Counted from the first letter of the stretch, positions 7,375 to 17,100 are shown. The stretch: 19,045 nucleotides of DNA from Bacteroidales bacterium (GCA_012513425.1 JAAZCF010000265.1:1-19045), one strand, 5' to 3'. The notes: a model not told the origin generated them from the letters alone. Program-made: numbers and translations.

Positions 7375-8625
7375 ATGAAAAAAGCACTACTAACAATGCT
7401 CTGCATCATGGCTGTTATGACCTCATGCAAGAGCGACTTCAAGCCTTGGGATAAAGGCGGACTAGAAACCCAGCAATACAGAAATGTTTTCAAAGAAATG
7501 GGTTATAGCCAGGCTGATATTGACGCGAAACTCAACTCTGTGTTTGAAGATGTGTTCATTGGTCCTAACAAATGCTACTTTGAAGTAGGTGATGATATGG
7601 GTTATATGAGCGACATCAAAAATCATGATGCTCGTTCAGAGGGCATGTCTTATGGCATGATGATAGCTGTACAACTCGACAAAAAGGACATTTTTGACCG
7701 TCTATGGCGATGGAGCAAAACATATATGCAACATCAGGACGGCCCGTATAAAGGTTATTTCCGCTGGAGTATGCAAACTGATGGTACTCCGTATGCACAA
7801 GGTCCTGCATCTGACGGTGAACTTTATTTTGTCACTTCTCTCATATTCGCATCAAACCGTTGGGGTAACGACACAGGTATTGACTATTTGGCTGAAGCCC
7901 AGAATATTTTGAATTGCGCATTTGAAAAAGATGGCAGCGAAGGCACCTATCCATTCATCAACATGGAGCACAAACTGATAAACTTTGTGGCTGATGAGTC
8001 CGGGTACAATCACACAGACCCATCTTACCATCTTCCTGCATTTTATGAAGTGTGGGCTCGTTGGGCAAATGATGGACGATCAGATTTTTACAGAGAATTG
8101 GCAACAGAAAGTCGTGAATATCTCCACAGATCAATTGACCCTGTCACAGGTCTAAACCCTGACTACAACAACTTTGATGGCTCTCAGCGCAACTTGTTCG
8201 GTCCTACTGCGTTTCGTTTTGATTCATGGCGTGTCCCTATGAACATTGCTTTGGATTATAGTTGGGCTTGCGCCGACAAAGAGTGGCAAAACAACTATGC
8301 CAACAACATTCAGAATTTCTTCTACAGCCAAGGAATCGATACTTTCGGCGACCAGTATAATGTTGATGGTACTATTCCATCTCGTTTAAGCTCTGCCGGT
8401 GGTTTCAAAGCCCATCGTCACTCTGTTGGTCTTGTATCTACACTTGCTGCTGCTACACTTGCTGCTGATAATGAGCATAACCGCGAATTTGTGGAGCGCT
8501 TATGGAACAGCAAAAATGAGCCTTATGAAGATGGTTATTTTGACGCTTACTATGATGGCCTATTACGTTTATTCGCATTCATGCACCTCAGCGGTAATTA
8601 TCAAGTTATTTTCCCTCAGAATTAG
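7375..8625 (+). CDS. GH8 reducing-end xylose-releasing exo-oligoxylanase-like lipoprotein
   Basis: Family GH8 is an inverting (alpha/alpha)6-barrel family. This 416-aa member resembles the exo-oligoxylanase (Rex) branch, which removes xylose from the reducing end of xylo-oligosaccharides. Visible catalytic residues are Glu89 in ARSEGMSYGMM (acid), Asp147 in GPASDGELYF, and Asp283 in FRFDSWRVPMN (base). Their spacing of 58 and 136 residues is close to the Glu70/Asp128/Asp263 arrangement I recall for Bacillus halodurans Rex. The N-terminus has a lipobox, VMTSC with Cys18, followed by KSDF, so it is membrane anchored and perhaps surface exposed. The gene follows the DUF4380-like gene by 17 bp and is the last one before a terminator-like hairpin. 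An endo-xylanase or a cellulase of the same family cannot be excluded without modelling the closing loop. Confidence 0.9.
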   Translation: MKKALLTMLCIMAVMTSCKSDFKPWDKGGLETQQYRNVFKEMGYSQADIDAKLNSVFEDVFIGPNKCYFEVGDDMGYMSDIKNHDARSEGMSYGMMIAVQLDKKDIFDRLWRWSKTYMQHQDGPYKGYFRWSMQTDGTPYAQGPASDGELYFVTSLIFASNRWGNDTGIDYLAEAQNILNCAFEKDGSEGTYPFINMEHKLINFVADESGYNHTDPSYHLPAFYEVWARWANDGRSDFYRELATESREYLHRSIDPVTGLNPDYNNFDGSQRNLFGPTAFRFDSWRVPMNIALDYSWACADKEWQNNYANNIQNFFYSQGIDTFGDQYNVDGTIPSRLSSAGGFKAHRHSVGLVSTLAAATLAADNEHNREFVERLWNSKNEPYEDGYFDAYYDGLLRLFAFMHLSGNYQVIFPQN

Positions 8626-8648
8626 GTTACATTATATATTATGAAACT

Positions 8649-8681
8649 AATAGGGCAACAATAGATAAATGTTGCCCTATT
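8649..8681 (+). terminator. Hairpin between GH8 and GH54 genes
   Basis: AATAGGGCAACA (8649-8660) pairs perfectly with TGTTGCCCTATT (8670-8681) across a 9-nt loop. The stem is 12 bp. The downstream sequence is AT-rich but lacks a clean T run, so termination may be partial. It sits 24 bp after the GH8 stop and 60 bp before the GH54 start, splitting the locus into two transcription blocks or giving lower downstream expression. In the remaining gap (8682-8741) only a poor -7 match (TATCTTTA, 8701-8708) is visible. Confidence 0.65.
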
Positions 8682-8741
8682 ATGTTATATAATAAAATAA
8701 TATCTTTACTGAAGTTTTGAAACACCCTATTAAAAAATAAT

Positions 8742-11390
8742 ATGAAATCTACTCACGCTTTTTTGAAACTTCTGCTCGGTGCAGCCTGTCTGCCAATAGC
8801 AGCCCTTTCTCTCACTTTCTGCAGCGGCAACTTTAAGGATGGCCCTTGTGATATTTACGCCAAGGGTGGCACTCCTTGCGTCACTGCTCATAGTACTACA
8901 CGACTTCTTTATTCTAAATATAATGGTCCGCTTTATCAGGTCGTTAGAGAATCAGATGGACAAACTTTGGACATCGGAACCATCAAAGGAGGATATGCAG
9001 ATGCAGCAGCTCAAGATAATTTCTTGAAGGGAACTATCGGCTATATTTATAAGATTTACGACCAGAGTGGCAATGGCAATGACTTGGTTCAAGCTGCGCC
9101 AGGCACCTTCCTAGGTCCTGCTAAAGGAAAATTTAATACTATGGCAATAGCTGATATGGCTCCTGCCACCATCAACGGACACAGAGTATATGGCACATAC
9201 ATCATGCCTGGTATGGGATATAGAAATAATGACGCAAAGAATATTGCTATTGATGATGAGCCTGAAGGAATGTATTATGTCATTGACGGCCGCCATTTCT
9301 CTAGCGGATGCTGCTTTGACTACGGCAATGGTTCAACCAATGGCCGTGCAGTCGGCACAGGCACTATGGAAACCACTTACTATGGTACTGCCACAGCATG
9401 GGGCAGCGGCAATGGTGATGGTCCTTGGATTATGTCCGACATGGAGGCAGGCCTTTTCTCAGGCTACAATGCTAAGAAAAATGACGTACCAAGCATTACA
9501 GATTGGAACTTCATCTCAGTCTTTATGAATGGTGGCGGCGGAAACCAATGGGATTTACGCGGTGCCGAAGCCACAAATCCTGAGCTTACCACTTTCTATA
9601 GTGGTGTTCGTCCCGGCACAAAAGAAGGTAGTGACAGCTACTATCCTATGCATAAAAAAGGCGCTGTATTGCTCGGTAATGGTGGCGACAATGGCAACGG
9701 CTCTGCAGGTACATTCTTCGAAGGAGTCATGACTTCCGGTTACCCAACTGACGAAGCAATCAATGCTGTTCAAGCTAATGTTGCAGCTGCAAAATATGCT
9801 GACCCTTATTTTGAAATGTCACGTTTGGTATCTTTCACTCCTGGCTCTTCACAAAAAGCCACATTAGTTTTCGCCAATTCTTCTTCAAAGACAATCAAGT
9901 CCAGTGAATTGGTAGTTGAAGTTCCCCAAGGTTGGGTTGTTGATGTTGCCAAAGATGAAGAAGGTGACATCGCTCCAGGTGCTAAGCGCCTTTATGATTG
10001 CACCATAACTGCTCCTGCAGGTGCTGACGCTGGATTCATCGCACTTTCAGCCGTATGGGATAATGGAGATGCTTATGCAACCCAGCGCATACGCTGCGTG
10101 GAGCCTATAAAGATCAACGAAGTAGGCATCTCAGGATTAGGAAAAAATCTTGACCAATTCGTAGAGCTTTACAATGCATCTGACAGTCCTGTAGATATTT
10201 CAGGTTGGAATATGGTTGTCACTCACAGTGGTTGGCCTTCTGTTAATACTGCTGTTATTCCTGACGGCACTACCATTCCTGCCGGTGGATTTTACACTCT
10301 ATCAAAATCTGAGTTTGCTCTTGTAGCTGATGCAGCAAAAGGTGAAAAAGTCGTATATCTCAAAGGTGAAAATTTGAAAGCCGGTGATGTTATCACTATT
10401 GATGGCGAAAAAGCCAAAGTTGCTGAAGTAGGCAGTATGGCAGGCGAGCCAACAGTAATCTTCACTCCTATTTCTACAGGCCCATGGATGGATATTCCAG
10501 CCGGAGTAAAAAACATCCCTGTTGAAAGCGTTGCAGGCTTTGCAGCCGGACAAAAAATGAGTATTGACCTTGGTGGCAAATTCGAAATCGTTACTATCAC
10601 CGAAGTTGGTACAGCCTCTACTCAGGTTACCACAGCAGATGTTGTCAAAGCAGGTGACACCAGCTTTGACCTGGCTCCTATTGGCGGCGTAAGACAAGGT
10701 CAGCCAATTCCAATTGTAACTGCCAACCTTCTTCCTGGCTTTGAAATCACTGTTGGCACCGGCCAAAACAAAGAAGTGGTTAAAATCAAGAGCATTCAGG
10801 ATAACACCATTACTATAGAAACCCCTCTTCAATACACTCAAATTACATTGGTGGATGTGTCATGCCCAGGAAGCGGTATTAGTTTCTCAGAACCTTTGCA
10901 ATATGCACACAAGAGCGGTGATGCAGTTCAATCTCTAGGCAGCGGTGTAACTCTAGCTGAAGGCCTTGCATCTGCCCACAGCATGTTGAGCCCTGTTTGG
11001 GAACAAGCAGTAGGCGACCAAATGTTTGGTTATGGCCTCTCTAAAACAGCCGGCACTGTAGCTCTTTATGATCGCAGTGGCAAAGTGTTGATGGATGCTA
11101 TAGTATATGGTTCACAACAAAGCAGCAGTAGTGCCAATGGTACTATTGCATCTCCTGCAATTGCCACACTTGAAGGTAATCAGGCTCAAGGAGGCAGCAT
11201 TGCTGTTGTTCCTCAGCCAAGAAGAATGCCTCGCGGACCATTCGGTCCAATGGGCAGAATGCCAAACTTTAAGCCTCAGCCAGATCCAATTGCAAGTCTA
11301 GTGCGTATCCCTGATGGTAATGATACTGACAATTTATCATCTGACTTCAAACAAGCCACTGAAGCGACCCCAGGTTCAGCTAATAAATAA
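8742..11390 (+). CDS. GH54 alpha-L-arabinofuranosidase with NEW3-like and split lamin-tail domains
   Basis: The N-terminal half (about 30-355) closely follows the fungal AbfB catalytic domain: DGPCDIYAKGGTPCVTAHST near residue 33, IYDQSGNGNDL, GMGYRNN, EPEGMYYVIDG and GTFFEGVMTSGYP. Nucleophile Glu235 lies in IMSDMEAGLFSG, acid Asp316 in GNGGDNGNG, and the vicinal cysteines Cys190-Cys191 in GCCFDYGN, which in Aspergillus AbfB form a disulfide in the active site. The expected product is an exo-enzyme releasing L-arabinofuranose from arabinan or arabinoxylan. The fungal CBM42 is absent. Instead there is a NEW3-like beta domain (about 362-450), then a lamin-tail domain beginning INEVGISG (458), interrupted by repeated modules (about 532-760), and resuming at GTVALYDRSG (771) to the end. 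A Pro/Met/Arg-rich stretch lies at 824-849. The N-terminus has a signal sequence, but LTFC is a poor lipobox, so anchoring is unclear. GH3 follows after 9 bp. Confidence 0.9.
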   Translation: MKSTHAFLKLLLGAACLPIAALSLTFCSGNFKDGPCDIYAKGGTPCVTAHSTTRLLYSKYNGPLYQVVRESDGQTLDIGTIKGGYADAAAQDNFLKGTIGYIYKIYDQSGNGNDLVQAAPGTFLGPAKGKFNTMAIADMAPATINGHRVYGTYIMPGMGYRNNDAKNIAIDDEPEGMYYVIDGRHFSSGCCFDYGNGSTNGRAVGTGTMETTYYGTATAWGSGNGDGPWIMSDMEAGLFSGYNAKKNDVPSITDWNFISVFMNGGGGNQWDLRGAEATNPELTTFYSGVRPGTKEGSDSYYPMHKKGAVLLGNGGDNGNGSAGTFFEGVMTSGYPTDEAINAVQANVAAAKYADPYFEMSRLVSFTPGSSQKATLVFANSSSKTIKSSELVVEVPQGWVVDVAKDEEGDIAPGAKRLYDCTITAPAGADAGFIALSAVWDNGDAYATQRIRCVEPIKINEVGISGLGKNLDQFVELYNASDSPVDISGWNMVVTHSGWPSVNTAVIPDGTTIPAGGFYTLSKSEFALVADAAKGEKVVYLKGENLKAGDVITIDGEKAKVAEVGSMAGEPTVIFTPISTGPWMDIPAGVKNIPVESVAGFAAGQKMSIDLGGKFEIVTITEVGTASTQVTTADVVKAGDTSFDLAPIGGVRQGQPIPIVTANLLPGFEITVGTGQNKEVVKIKSIQDNTITIETPLQYTQITLVDVSCPGSGISFSEPLQYAHKSGDAVQSLGSGVTLAEGLASAHSMLSPVWEQAVGDQMFGYGLSKTAGTVALYDRSGKVLMDAIVYGSQQSSSSANGTIASPAIATLEGNQAQGGSIAVVPQPRRMPRGPFGPMGRMPNFKPQPDPIASLVRIPDGNDTDNLSSDFKQATEATPGSANK
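10336..10950 (+). repeat. Degenerate protein repeat modules inserted in the lamin-tail domain of the GH54 protein
   Basis: Residues about 532-736 contain at least three diverged units of the form: KVVYL or KNIPVESV, then AGDVITID or AGQKMSID or GFEITVGTG, then a KAKVAEVG, IVTITEVG or VVKIKSI strand, then a terminal TVIFTPI or TITIETPL strand. A later pair, GSGISFSEPLQYAH and GSGVTLAEGLASAH, appears to be a smaller duplication of the end strand. Such modules resemble short beta units in large bacterial secreted hydrolases. They probably act as spacers or adhesion modules. DNA identity between units is low, so this is an old duplication. Confidence 0.55.
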
Positions 11391-11399
11391 CATTTATAA

Positions 11400-14051
11400 A
11401 TGAACCTTAGATATCTACTACTTCCAGCAATTTGCGTTGCATTGCTTTCATCGTGCAGCAACGATTCTTCTACAAAGTATGAATATCCATTCCAAAACCC
11501 TGATCTTCCAGTGGAAGACAGGGTTGAGAATGTTATATCTTTACTCACTCCAGAAGAAAAAGTTGGTATGATGATGAACGGCTCAATTTCAGTCGCTCGT
11601 TTAGGTATTCCTGCTTACAACTGGTGGTCTGAGGCATGCCATGGCATTTTTCAAAATGACGCGACAGTCTTTCCACAAGCCATTGGTCTTGCAGCAACAT
11701 TCGATCCTGATCTTCAAGAGCAGATTTTCACGACTGTATCCGATGAAGCTCGCGCTCATTGGAACACAATTGAGCACAACAACATGGACAAAACCGTGCC
11801 TACTGGTGCAGATTGGAATTCTGACCAAAGTCTGACTTTCTGGTGTCCGAATATAAATATCTTCCGCGACCCACGTTGGGGACGTGGTCAAGAGACCTAT
11901 GGAGAAGACCCATATCTTTCAGGAGTTATGGGTAGTGCCACAGTCAAAGGTATGCAGGGTGACAATCCCGATTACCTTAAAACCCACACTTGTGCCAAGC
12001 ACTTTGCTGTTCACAGCGGTCCCGAATCACTTCGTCACCAGTTTGATGTGACAGTGTCAATGCGCGACCTTTGGGAAACCTATCTTCCTGCATTTAAAAC
12101 ACTTGTTACAAAGACAGATGTGCAAGAGGTTATGTGCGCTTACAACCGTTATGAAGGTGAGCCTTGCTGCGGTAGCGACAGACTTTTGATAGACATTCTT
12201 CGAAACAAATGGGGTTACGACCGCATTTTGGTTTCAGACTGCAGTGCCATTAACAACTTTTATACTCCAGGCCAGCATGAGACACACCCTGACGCCAAAT
12301 CCGCCAGCGTGGATGCAGTGCTATCGGGCACTGACCTTGAATGTGGATACAGCTACAAATCACTCGTAGATGCACTGCAAGAAGGCCTCATCAAAGAGAG
12401 CGACTTAGATGTGTCTTTGCGTCGTATCTTCACCGGTCGTTTTGGTCTTGGTATTCTTGACCCAGTTGAGCTTGATCCTTGGAAGGACCTTGGAGCACAA
12501 GATATCAGCACTGAAGAACATCATGAAATGGCTAGAAAAGCCGCTCAAGAAGCAATGGTTCTCCTCAAAAACGACGGTATCCTTCCTCTATCAAAAGATG
12601 TGAAAACAATCGCTGTTTTAGGCCCTAATGCTGACAATGCCAGCATGCACAATGGCAATTACAATGGTACTCCAACAATTGAGCATACTATGTCTATTGT
12701 TGAGGCCATTCGCCAAGCAGCTCCAGGCGCAAAAGTAATTTTTGATGCTGTCTGCGAACTTGCAGATCCGTATCTCACCATTCCTCATATCAGCGACTTC
12801 AACAGCGGCAAAGGTCTCCATGCAGACTATTACAACAATGTTTCTTTGCAGGGTTCGCCTATTGCATCTGCCGATTACAATAGCCCTATTAGTCTTCGAG
12901 CTACAGCCTCGTACGAAAACTCTTTTGAGCAGAACGTATCAAGCACCAATTTTTCAGCTCGCTTCACAGGTTCATTTGTGGCCGAATACACCGGCGTTAT
13001 GAACTACTCCCTTCGTGGTAATGACAAATACAAATTCTCTGTTAATGGCAAAGTTGTGGCTGAGCAAAAAGAAGCTACTACCGCTCGTTTTGCACGTGGA
13101 GCTGTTTCGACCACATCTTTCCCTATTGTAAAGGGTAAGACCTACAAAATTGACATTGAATATGTGAAAGGAGCAGAAGATATGGCATATTTCTCATTTG
13201 ACATGAACGAGCGTCGTCTTCCTGACTATGCTGCAGTGCCAAATACAGTAGCAGAAGCTGATGTCGTCATTATGGTCAGTGGCCTTTCATCCAAACTTGA
13301 AGGTGAAGAAATGCCTGTATCATTTGACGGATTTTCAGGCGGTGACCGCACCAAAATTGAGCTTCCTGGCCCACAACTACAACTTTTGGAGGCTATCAGC
13401 AACACTGGGAAACCAGTTGTTTTGGTTAATTGCTCAGGCAGTGCTATGGCATTCGGTAAAGTAGAGAACAAATACAATGCTCTTCTTCAAGCATGGTATG
13501 GCGGAGAGGCAGCAGGTAAAGCAGTTGCTGACATTCTATTTGGTGATTACAACCCTGCAGGACGCCTTCCAGTCACTTTCTATGCATCTACTGATCAACT
13601 TCCAGACTTCTTGGATTACAACATGGATGGCAGAACATATCGTTACTTTGAAGGCAAGGCCCTCTACCCATTCGGTTTCGGTCTCAGCTATACAAGTTTC
13701 TCTTATGGCCAGGCTAAGTTATCAAAGAGCTCTATCAAAAAAGGCAACTCTGTTGACATCACTATTCCTGTAACAAATAGTGGCAAAATTGATGGCGACG
13801 AAGTCGTGCAAGTATATGTCAAGAGCCTCGACAATCCTGATGCTCCAATTAAGGCTTTAAAGGGATTCAAACGTATCAACATTGCAGCCGGCAAGACTGC
13901 CAATGTCAAGATTACTCTTGGCAAGGATGCTTTTGACTACTATGATGCCACTATTGATGAGCTTGCTCCAAAAGCAGGAAAATACCAAATCCTTTATGGT
14001 AGTTCATCTAGTGATAATGACTTGAAGGCCTTAGATTTTCAAGTTAAATAA
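11400..14051 (+). CDS. GH3 beta-xylosidase-like lipoprotein with PA14 insertion
   Basis: This 883-aa protein has the full GH3 architecture: lipobox LLSSC with Cys19 followed by SNDSS; a barrel domain (about 35-350) with nucleophile Asp280 in LVSDCSAINNF; an alpha/beta domain starting near residue 385 (NDGILPLSKD, IAVLGPNADN); a PA14 domain inserted at about 469-603 (GLHADYYNN to NERRLPDY); the remainder of the alpha/beta domain with GLSSKLEGEEM (633-638), where the acid/base glutamate is expected; and a C-terminal Fn3-like domain (about 798-868, EVVQVYVKS to KALKGFKRI). The N-terminal WWSEACHGI and the LEGEEM/GGDRT segment fit beta-xylosidase or arabinosidase members. The likely role is removal of terminal xylose (or arabinose/glucose) from oligosaccharides released by the other enzymes. 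It starts 9 bp after GH54 and ends at a strong stem-loop, so the two probably form a pair on one message. Confidence 0.93.
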   Translation: MNLRYLLLPAICVALLSSCSNDSSTKYEYPFQNPDLPVEDRVENVISLLTPEEKVGMMMNGSISVARLGIPAYNWWSEACHGIFQNDATVFPQAIGLAATFDPDLQEQIFTTVSDEARAHWNTIEHNNMDKTVPTGADWNSDQSLTFWCPNINIFRDPRWGRGQETYGEDPYLSGVMGSATVKGMQGDNPDYLKTHTCAKHFAVHSGPESLRHQFDVTVSMRDLWETYLPAFKTLVTKTDVQEVMCAYNRYEGEPCCGSDRLLIDILRNKWGYDRILVSDCSAINNFYTPGQHETHPDAKSASVDAVLSGTDLECGYSYKSLVDALQEGLIKESDLDVSLRRIFTGRFGLGILDPVELDPWKDLGAQDISTEEHHEMARKAAQEAMVLLKNDGILPLSKDVKTIAVLGPNADNASMHNGNYNGTPTIEHTMSIVEAIRQAAPGAKVIFDAVCELADPYLTIPHISDFNSGKGLHADYYNNVSLQGSPIASADYNSPISLRATASYENSFEQNVSSTNFSARFTGSFVAEYTGVMNYSLRGNDKYKFSVNGKVVAEQKEATTARFARGAVSTTSFPIVKGKTYKIDIEYVKGAEDMAYFSFDMNERRLPDYAAVPNTVAEADVVIMVSGLSSKLEGEEMPVSFDGFSGGDRTKIELPGPQLQLLEAISNTGKPVVLVNCSGSAMAFGKVENKYNALLQAWYGGEAAGKAVADILFGDYNPAGRLPVTFYASTDQLPDFLDYNMDGRTYRYFEGKALYPFGFGLSYTSFSYGQAKLSKSSIKKGNSVDITIPVTNSGKIDGDEVVQVYVKSLDNPDAPIKALKGFKRINIAAGKTANVKITLGKDAFDYYDATIDELAPKAGKYQILYGSSSSDNDLKALDFQVK

Positions 14052-14069
14052 TATCTATTAAATATAAAG

Positions 14070-14103
14070 AAAAGGAGATGACCAACATCAGTCATCTCCT
14101 TTT
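14070..14103. terminator. Bidirectional terminator between convergent genes
   Basis: AAAAGGAGATGAC (14070-14082) pairs perfectly with GTCATCTCCTTTT (14091-14103) over an 8-nt loop. The 13-bp stem has T runs on the downstream side in both orientations (TTTTGTTTT on plus; the AAAA arm and A-rich flank read as T on minus). It lies 18 bp after the GH3 stop and 21 bp beyond the macroglobulin stop, so it can serve both. Confidence 0.85.
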
Positions 14104-14124
14104 GTTTTGGCCGTTATCGCGCTT

Positions 14125-17100
14125 TTATTTAAGAATCAATCCACCACTATGAGCCCTATATTCCGGAGCATAAAGGGATTGCATATCTACGAGGCCGGCG
14201 TTGAATGTGCCATCTTGGGTCACATAGAATGTTTCTTTCAAAAGAGTATCTTCTTCGGCAAGAAGTTGGAAGTAATATTTTGTGCCTGAGGCCGTTTGTT
14301 CCATATAGAAATATGAAGAACCCCAGCTTCGCTCGTCCTGTGGATAGAAGCAGGCGGCACGCATTGCATTTACCTCAACAAATGAACGGTTTTCACTGTT
14401 CCAAAGATTGTAACGCACTTCTATTTTATCACCAAGCTTCAAATTATCTCCCTCAGTCAATTCTTTGCCATCACGCCAAAAGCTCCTTTTTACTGTCATT
14501 TCATTGCCAAATTCTTCAACCTCCACCATAGGAGCCATGTATGTGGCGTAGACTGCTCCAAGACGCAAATCCTCTGCTTTATGGCCCACCAACGCATAAA
14601 CTGCGTCAGCAGTGGACATATTGCTTTCCCAAGCCTGATTGTGTTTCTGCAAAAGCAGCCACTGTTGCAAACCAGTGACAATATCGCTGCGGCCAACAGC
14701 CTCAAACAACTCGAGAAGCTGGGCATGAGCATAGATTTCGTTGCTCATAAGTCCCCTATAAGGCATCACAGCATTCGGGAAATAACACCCGATTGTTTTG
14801 TTGGTTACTGCATAATCAGCCAGGGATGCCAGCAACTCTTCTACCCTGCCCTGTCTGCCGCCAACGCGGATAATAGTGTTGCACAACTTGGCCTTGCTAA
14901 GAATGCTGAGGTTCTGCCAATCATTTGCAGATTTATTGAGGTATGAATTGAAAAGTGCGGCCACTTTTGCAGGCATAGGAACATCATCATATAATGTGCG
15001 AACTGCGAAATAGTCAATCAAGAACTGCCAGTTCCAATTGTTGCTATCTCCAATGCTGCTGATGCGACCATCAATATAGCTTACGGCTTTCTTAACTGCC
15101 ATTTCCAGTCCTTCTGCATGCACTCCCTGCTTCTGGAGCTGCCATAATTTTTCAAGGAAAAGGATAGTCAAATCATCAGAAGACATCATACAAGGGAACC
15201 AGCTAAAGCCTCCATCAAAATGTTGCAATGACACCAGCTTGGCCACAGCATCAGTTGACATTGATTTATCGGACTCCAGTCCAACTATCTGCCTCATCTG
15301 TGACACATAGAGCACATTCAGCCAACTTATCATATTGTCATTAATTGGGCGCTCAGGAGCAGTAAGAGCAGCGCGGGCTGCATCAAGAGTGTTGTATTCT
15401 TCATAGCGAAGTTCCGGATTGAACTTGCCTAGTCTTTCGCGTAGCTGCTTTTCGTAATATCTGCGACCACGAGATCCACCCAGCACAAATGATGCACTCT
15501 CTGTGATTTCTTGAACTGCCGGCACAATCTCAATCACATTCTTTTCTCCATCTGTAATGTCGGCTCCGGCAACTGTAATTGTCACAAATAGCTTCTTCCC
15601 TTCAGGAATTGTCACTTCCCAAGCTACTTCGCTCTGAGATTCAGCCGCCATTGACAATGTTGTATCTTTGGTGCCGAGATTCAATCGTTTGCCGGCCTTG
15701 TCAGTGAATGAAATATTAGCAGTTGCATTAATATTTCTCCCTCCCATATTCACTACATTGCTTTTGAGGACAATTTTGTCACCTTCAGTGGCAAACAGAG
15801 GCAATGACGGCATCATCATCAGCTCTTTTTGTACGATTAACTGCTTTTCAGCTCTACCGCTGTTCAGATTTTTATCATGAGCCAATATCAACACTCTGTA
15901 AGTGCCGAAAGCATCTTTGGTACTGTATTTAATCTCAGCCTCACCATTTGCACCAATTTCGATATGCGGATAAAAAGCCAAAGTCTCACCAAAATCACTA
16001 CGCACAACTTCTTCTACATCATCAGCAGCAGGCTCTTCTTCCATCACCATCATATCAGCCATCATTGATTCATTGCGCGATGCTGGCGTGTTCATCATAC
16101 TTTTGGTCATCATTCCGCCGGCATAATATATATCATAATCATCCAGATTGATGCGGATGTCCGGGCTGTAGCTGTCATATTGCGTGAATGGTAAAAAGTC
16201 AAAACTGTTAGCATCATAGCGGTCAGTAGTGATATCAAAAATAGAAATAGTCAACTCACTTGGGTTACTTTTCACAATAAAGCTCTCTTGTGTGCGAGGA
16301 GCAGTTTTGTCGCGGAATGACTCAATCTGCAGTTCAAAAGTAGTAGGGCTCATAGGACGCCTGAACGAGTGGGTTATGTGATGCTGCTCAAAATCTCTGA
16401 AAGCGAACAGTGATAACTCCACACAATCGTTGTAATTGCTCTGATATGACAAACAAATGCGTCGGGCTTCTTTCTGCAAATGAACAGGCACACGATATAG
16501 TTGTTTATCTCTGTCAAATAGTTCCAACTCCAAATATAAATCTTCTTCACTTGTACCTATTACAAATTCAATATTGCCTTCATCATCCAAAGGATAAAAG
16601 AACAGCTTGCTCTCTATCGGAATGATGCTGTCTGATGGCGAGAAAAGCGCCATTTCTGTGCTGTCACTGATGCTGCAGCCTCTCCAATTCACTTCATATT
16701 CAAGCTTGTATTGGCCCGAAGGTAAGGCTGAGAAATCAAAGTCCAGGGCTTTACCGCTGACAAAGCTGCCCTCAGCCTCCGCAGCGCCATTGCGCAGCAG
16801 ACGGAATTTACCATCAATAATTTGAGGCAGGTAATTCAGATTATTTGCATTGATAAGGATTTGTTTCTCCAAATCTTTGTTTACAACCATGATGCTGTCA
16901 TCAACCTCATATTGGTGCTCAAACGAAGAAGACAAAGTCAATGGAGTATCTCCAACAACGAAGCTGCTTGAAGCTTCATGAGTTTCGCCTTGGCGATCAG
17001 TAACCTTTATTTCTATAGTGTAGGTGACGCTGGCAGAGGCATTATCCTCATCAATTTGCGGCTTGTCTGCGCGGAAAGAAATGGCGAAATGGCCCTGAGC

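Noticed and set aside
8701..8708. TATCTTTA as the GH54 promoter -7 box
   Set aside because: It has one mismatch to TAnnTTTG and no TTTG-type -33 element 19-21 bp upstream; AT-rich sequence gives such matches easily.
10302..10841. 179-codon open frame on the minus strand inside the GH54 gene
   Set aside because: It is antisense to a well-supported domain region, has no recognisable motif and arises from the codon bias of the plus-strand gene.
10336..10950. Insertion in the lamin-tail domain as an intein or mobile element
   Set aside because: No intein splicing blocks (N-terminal Cys/Ser and C-terminal His-Asn) are apparent, and the insert is made of beta repeats in frame with the host protein.
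14581..14946. 121-codon plus-strand open frame within the macroglobulin gene
   Set aside because: It is a shadow of the minus-strand coding sequence, which shows conserved macroglobulin motifs throughout.
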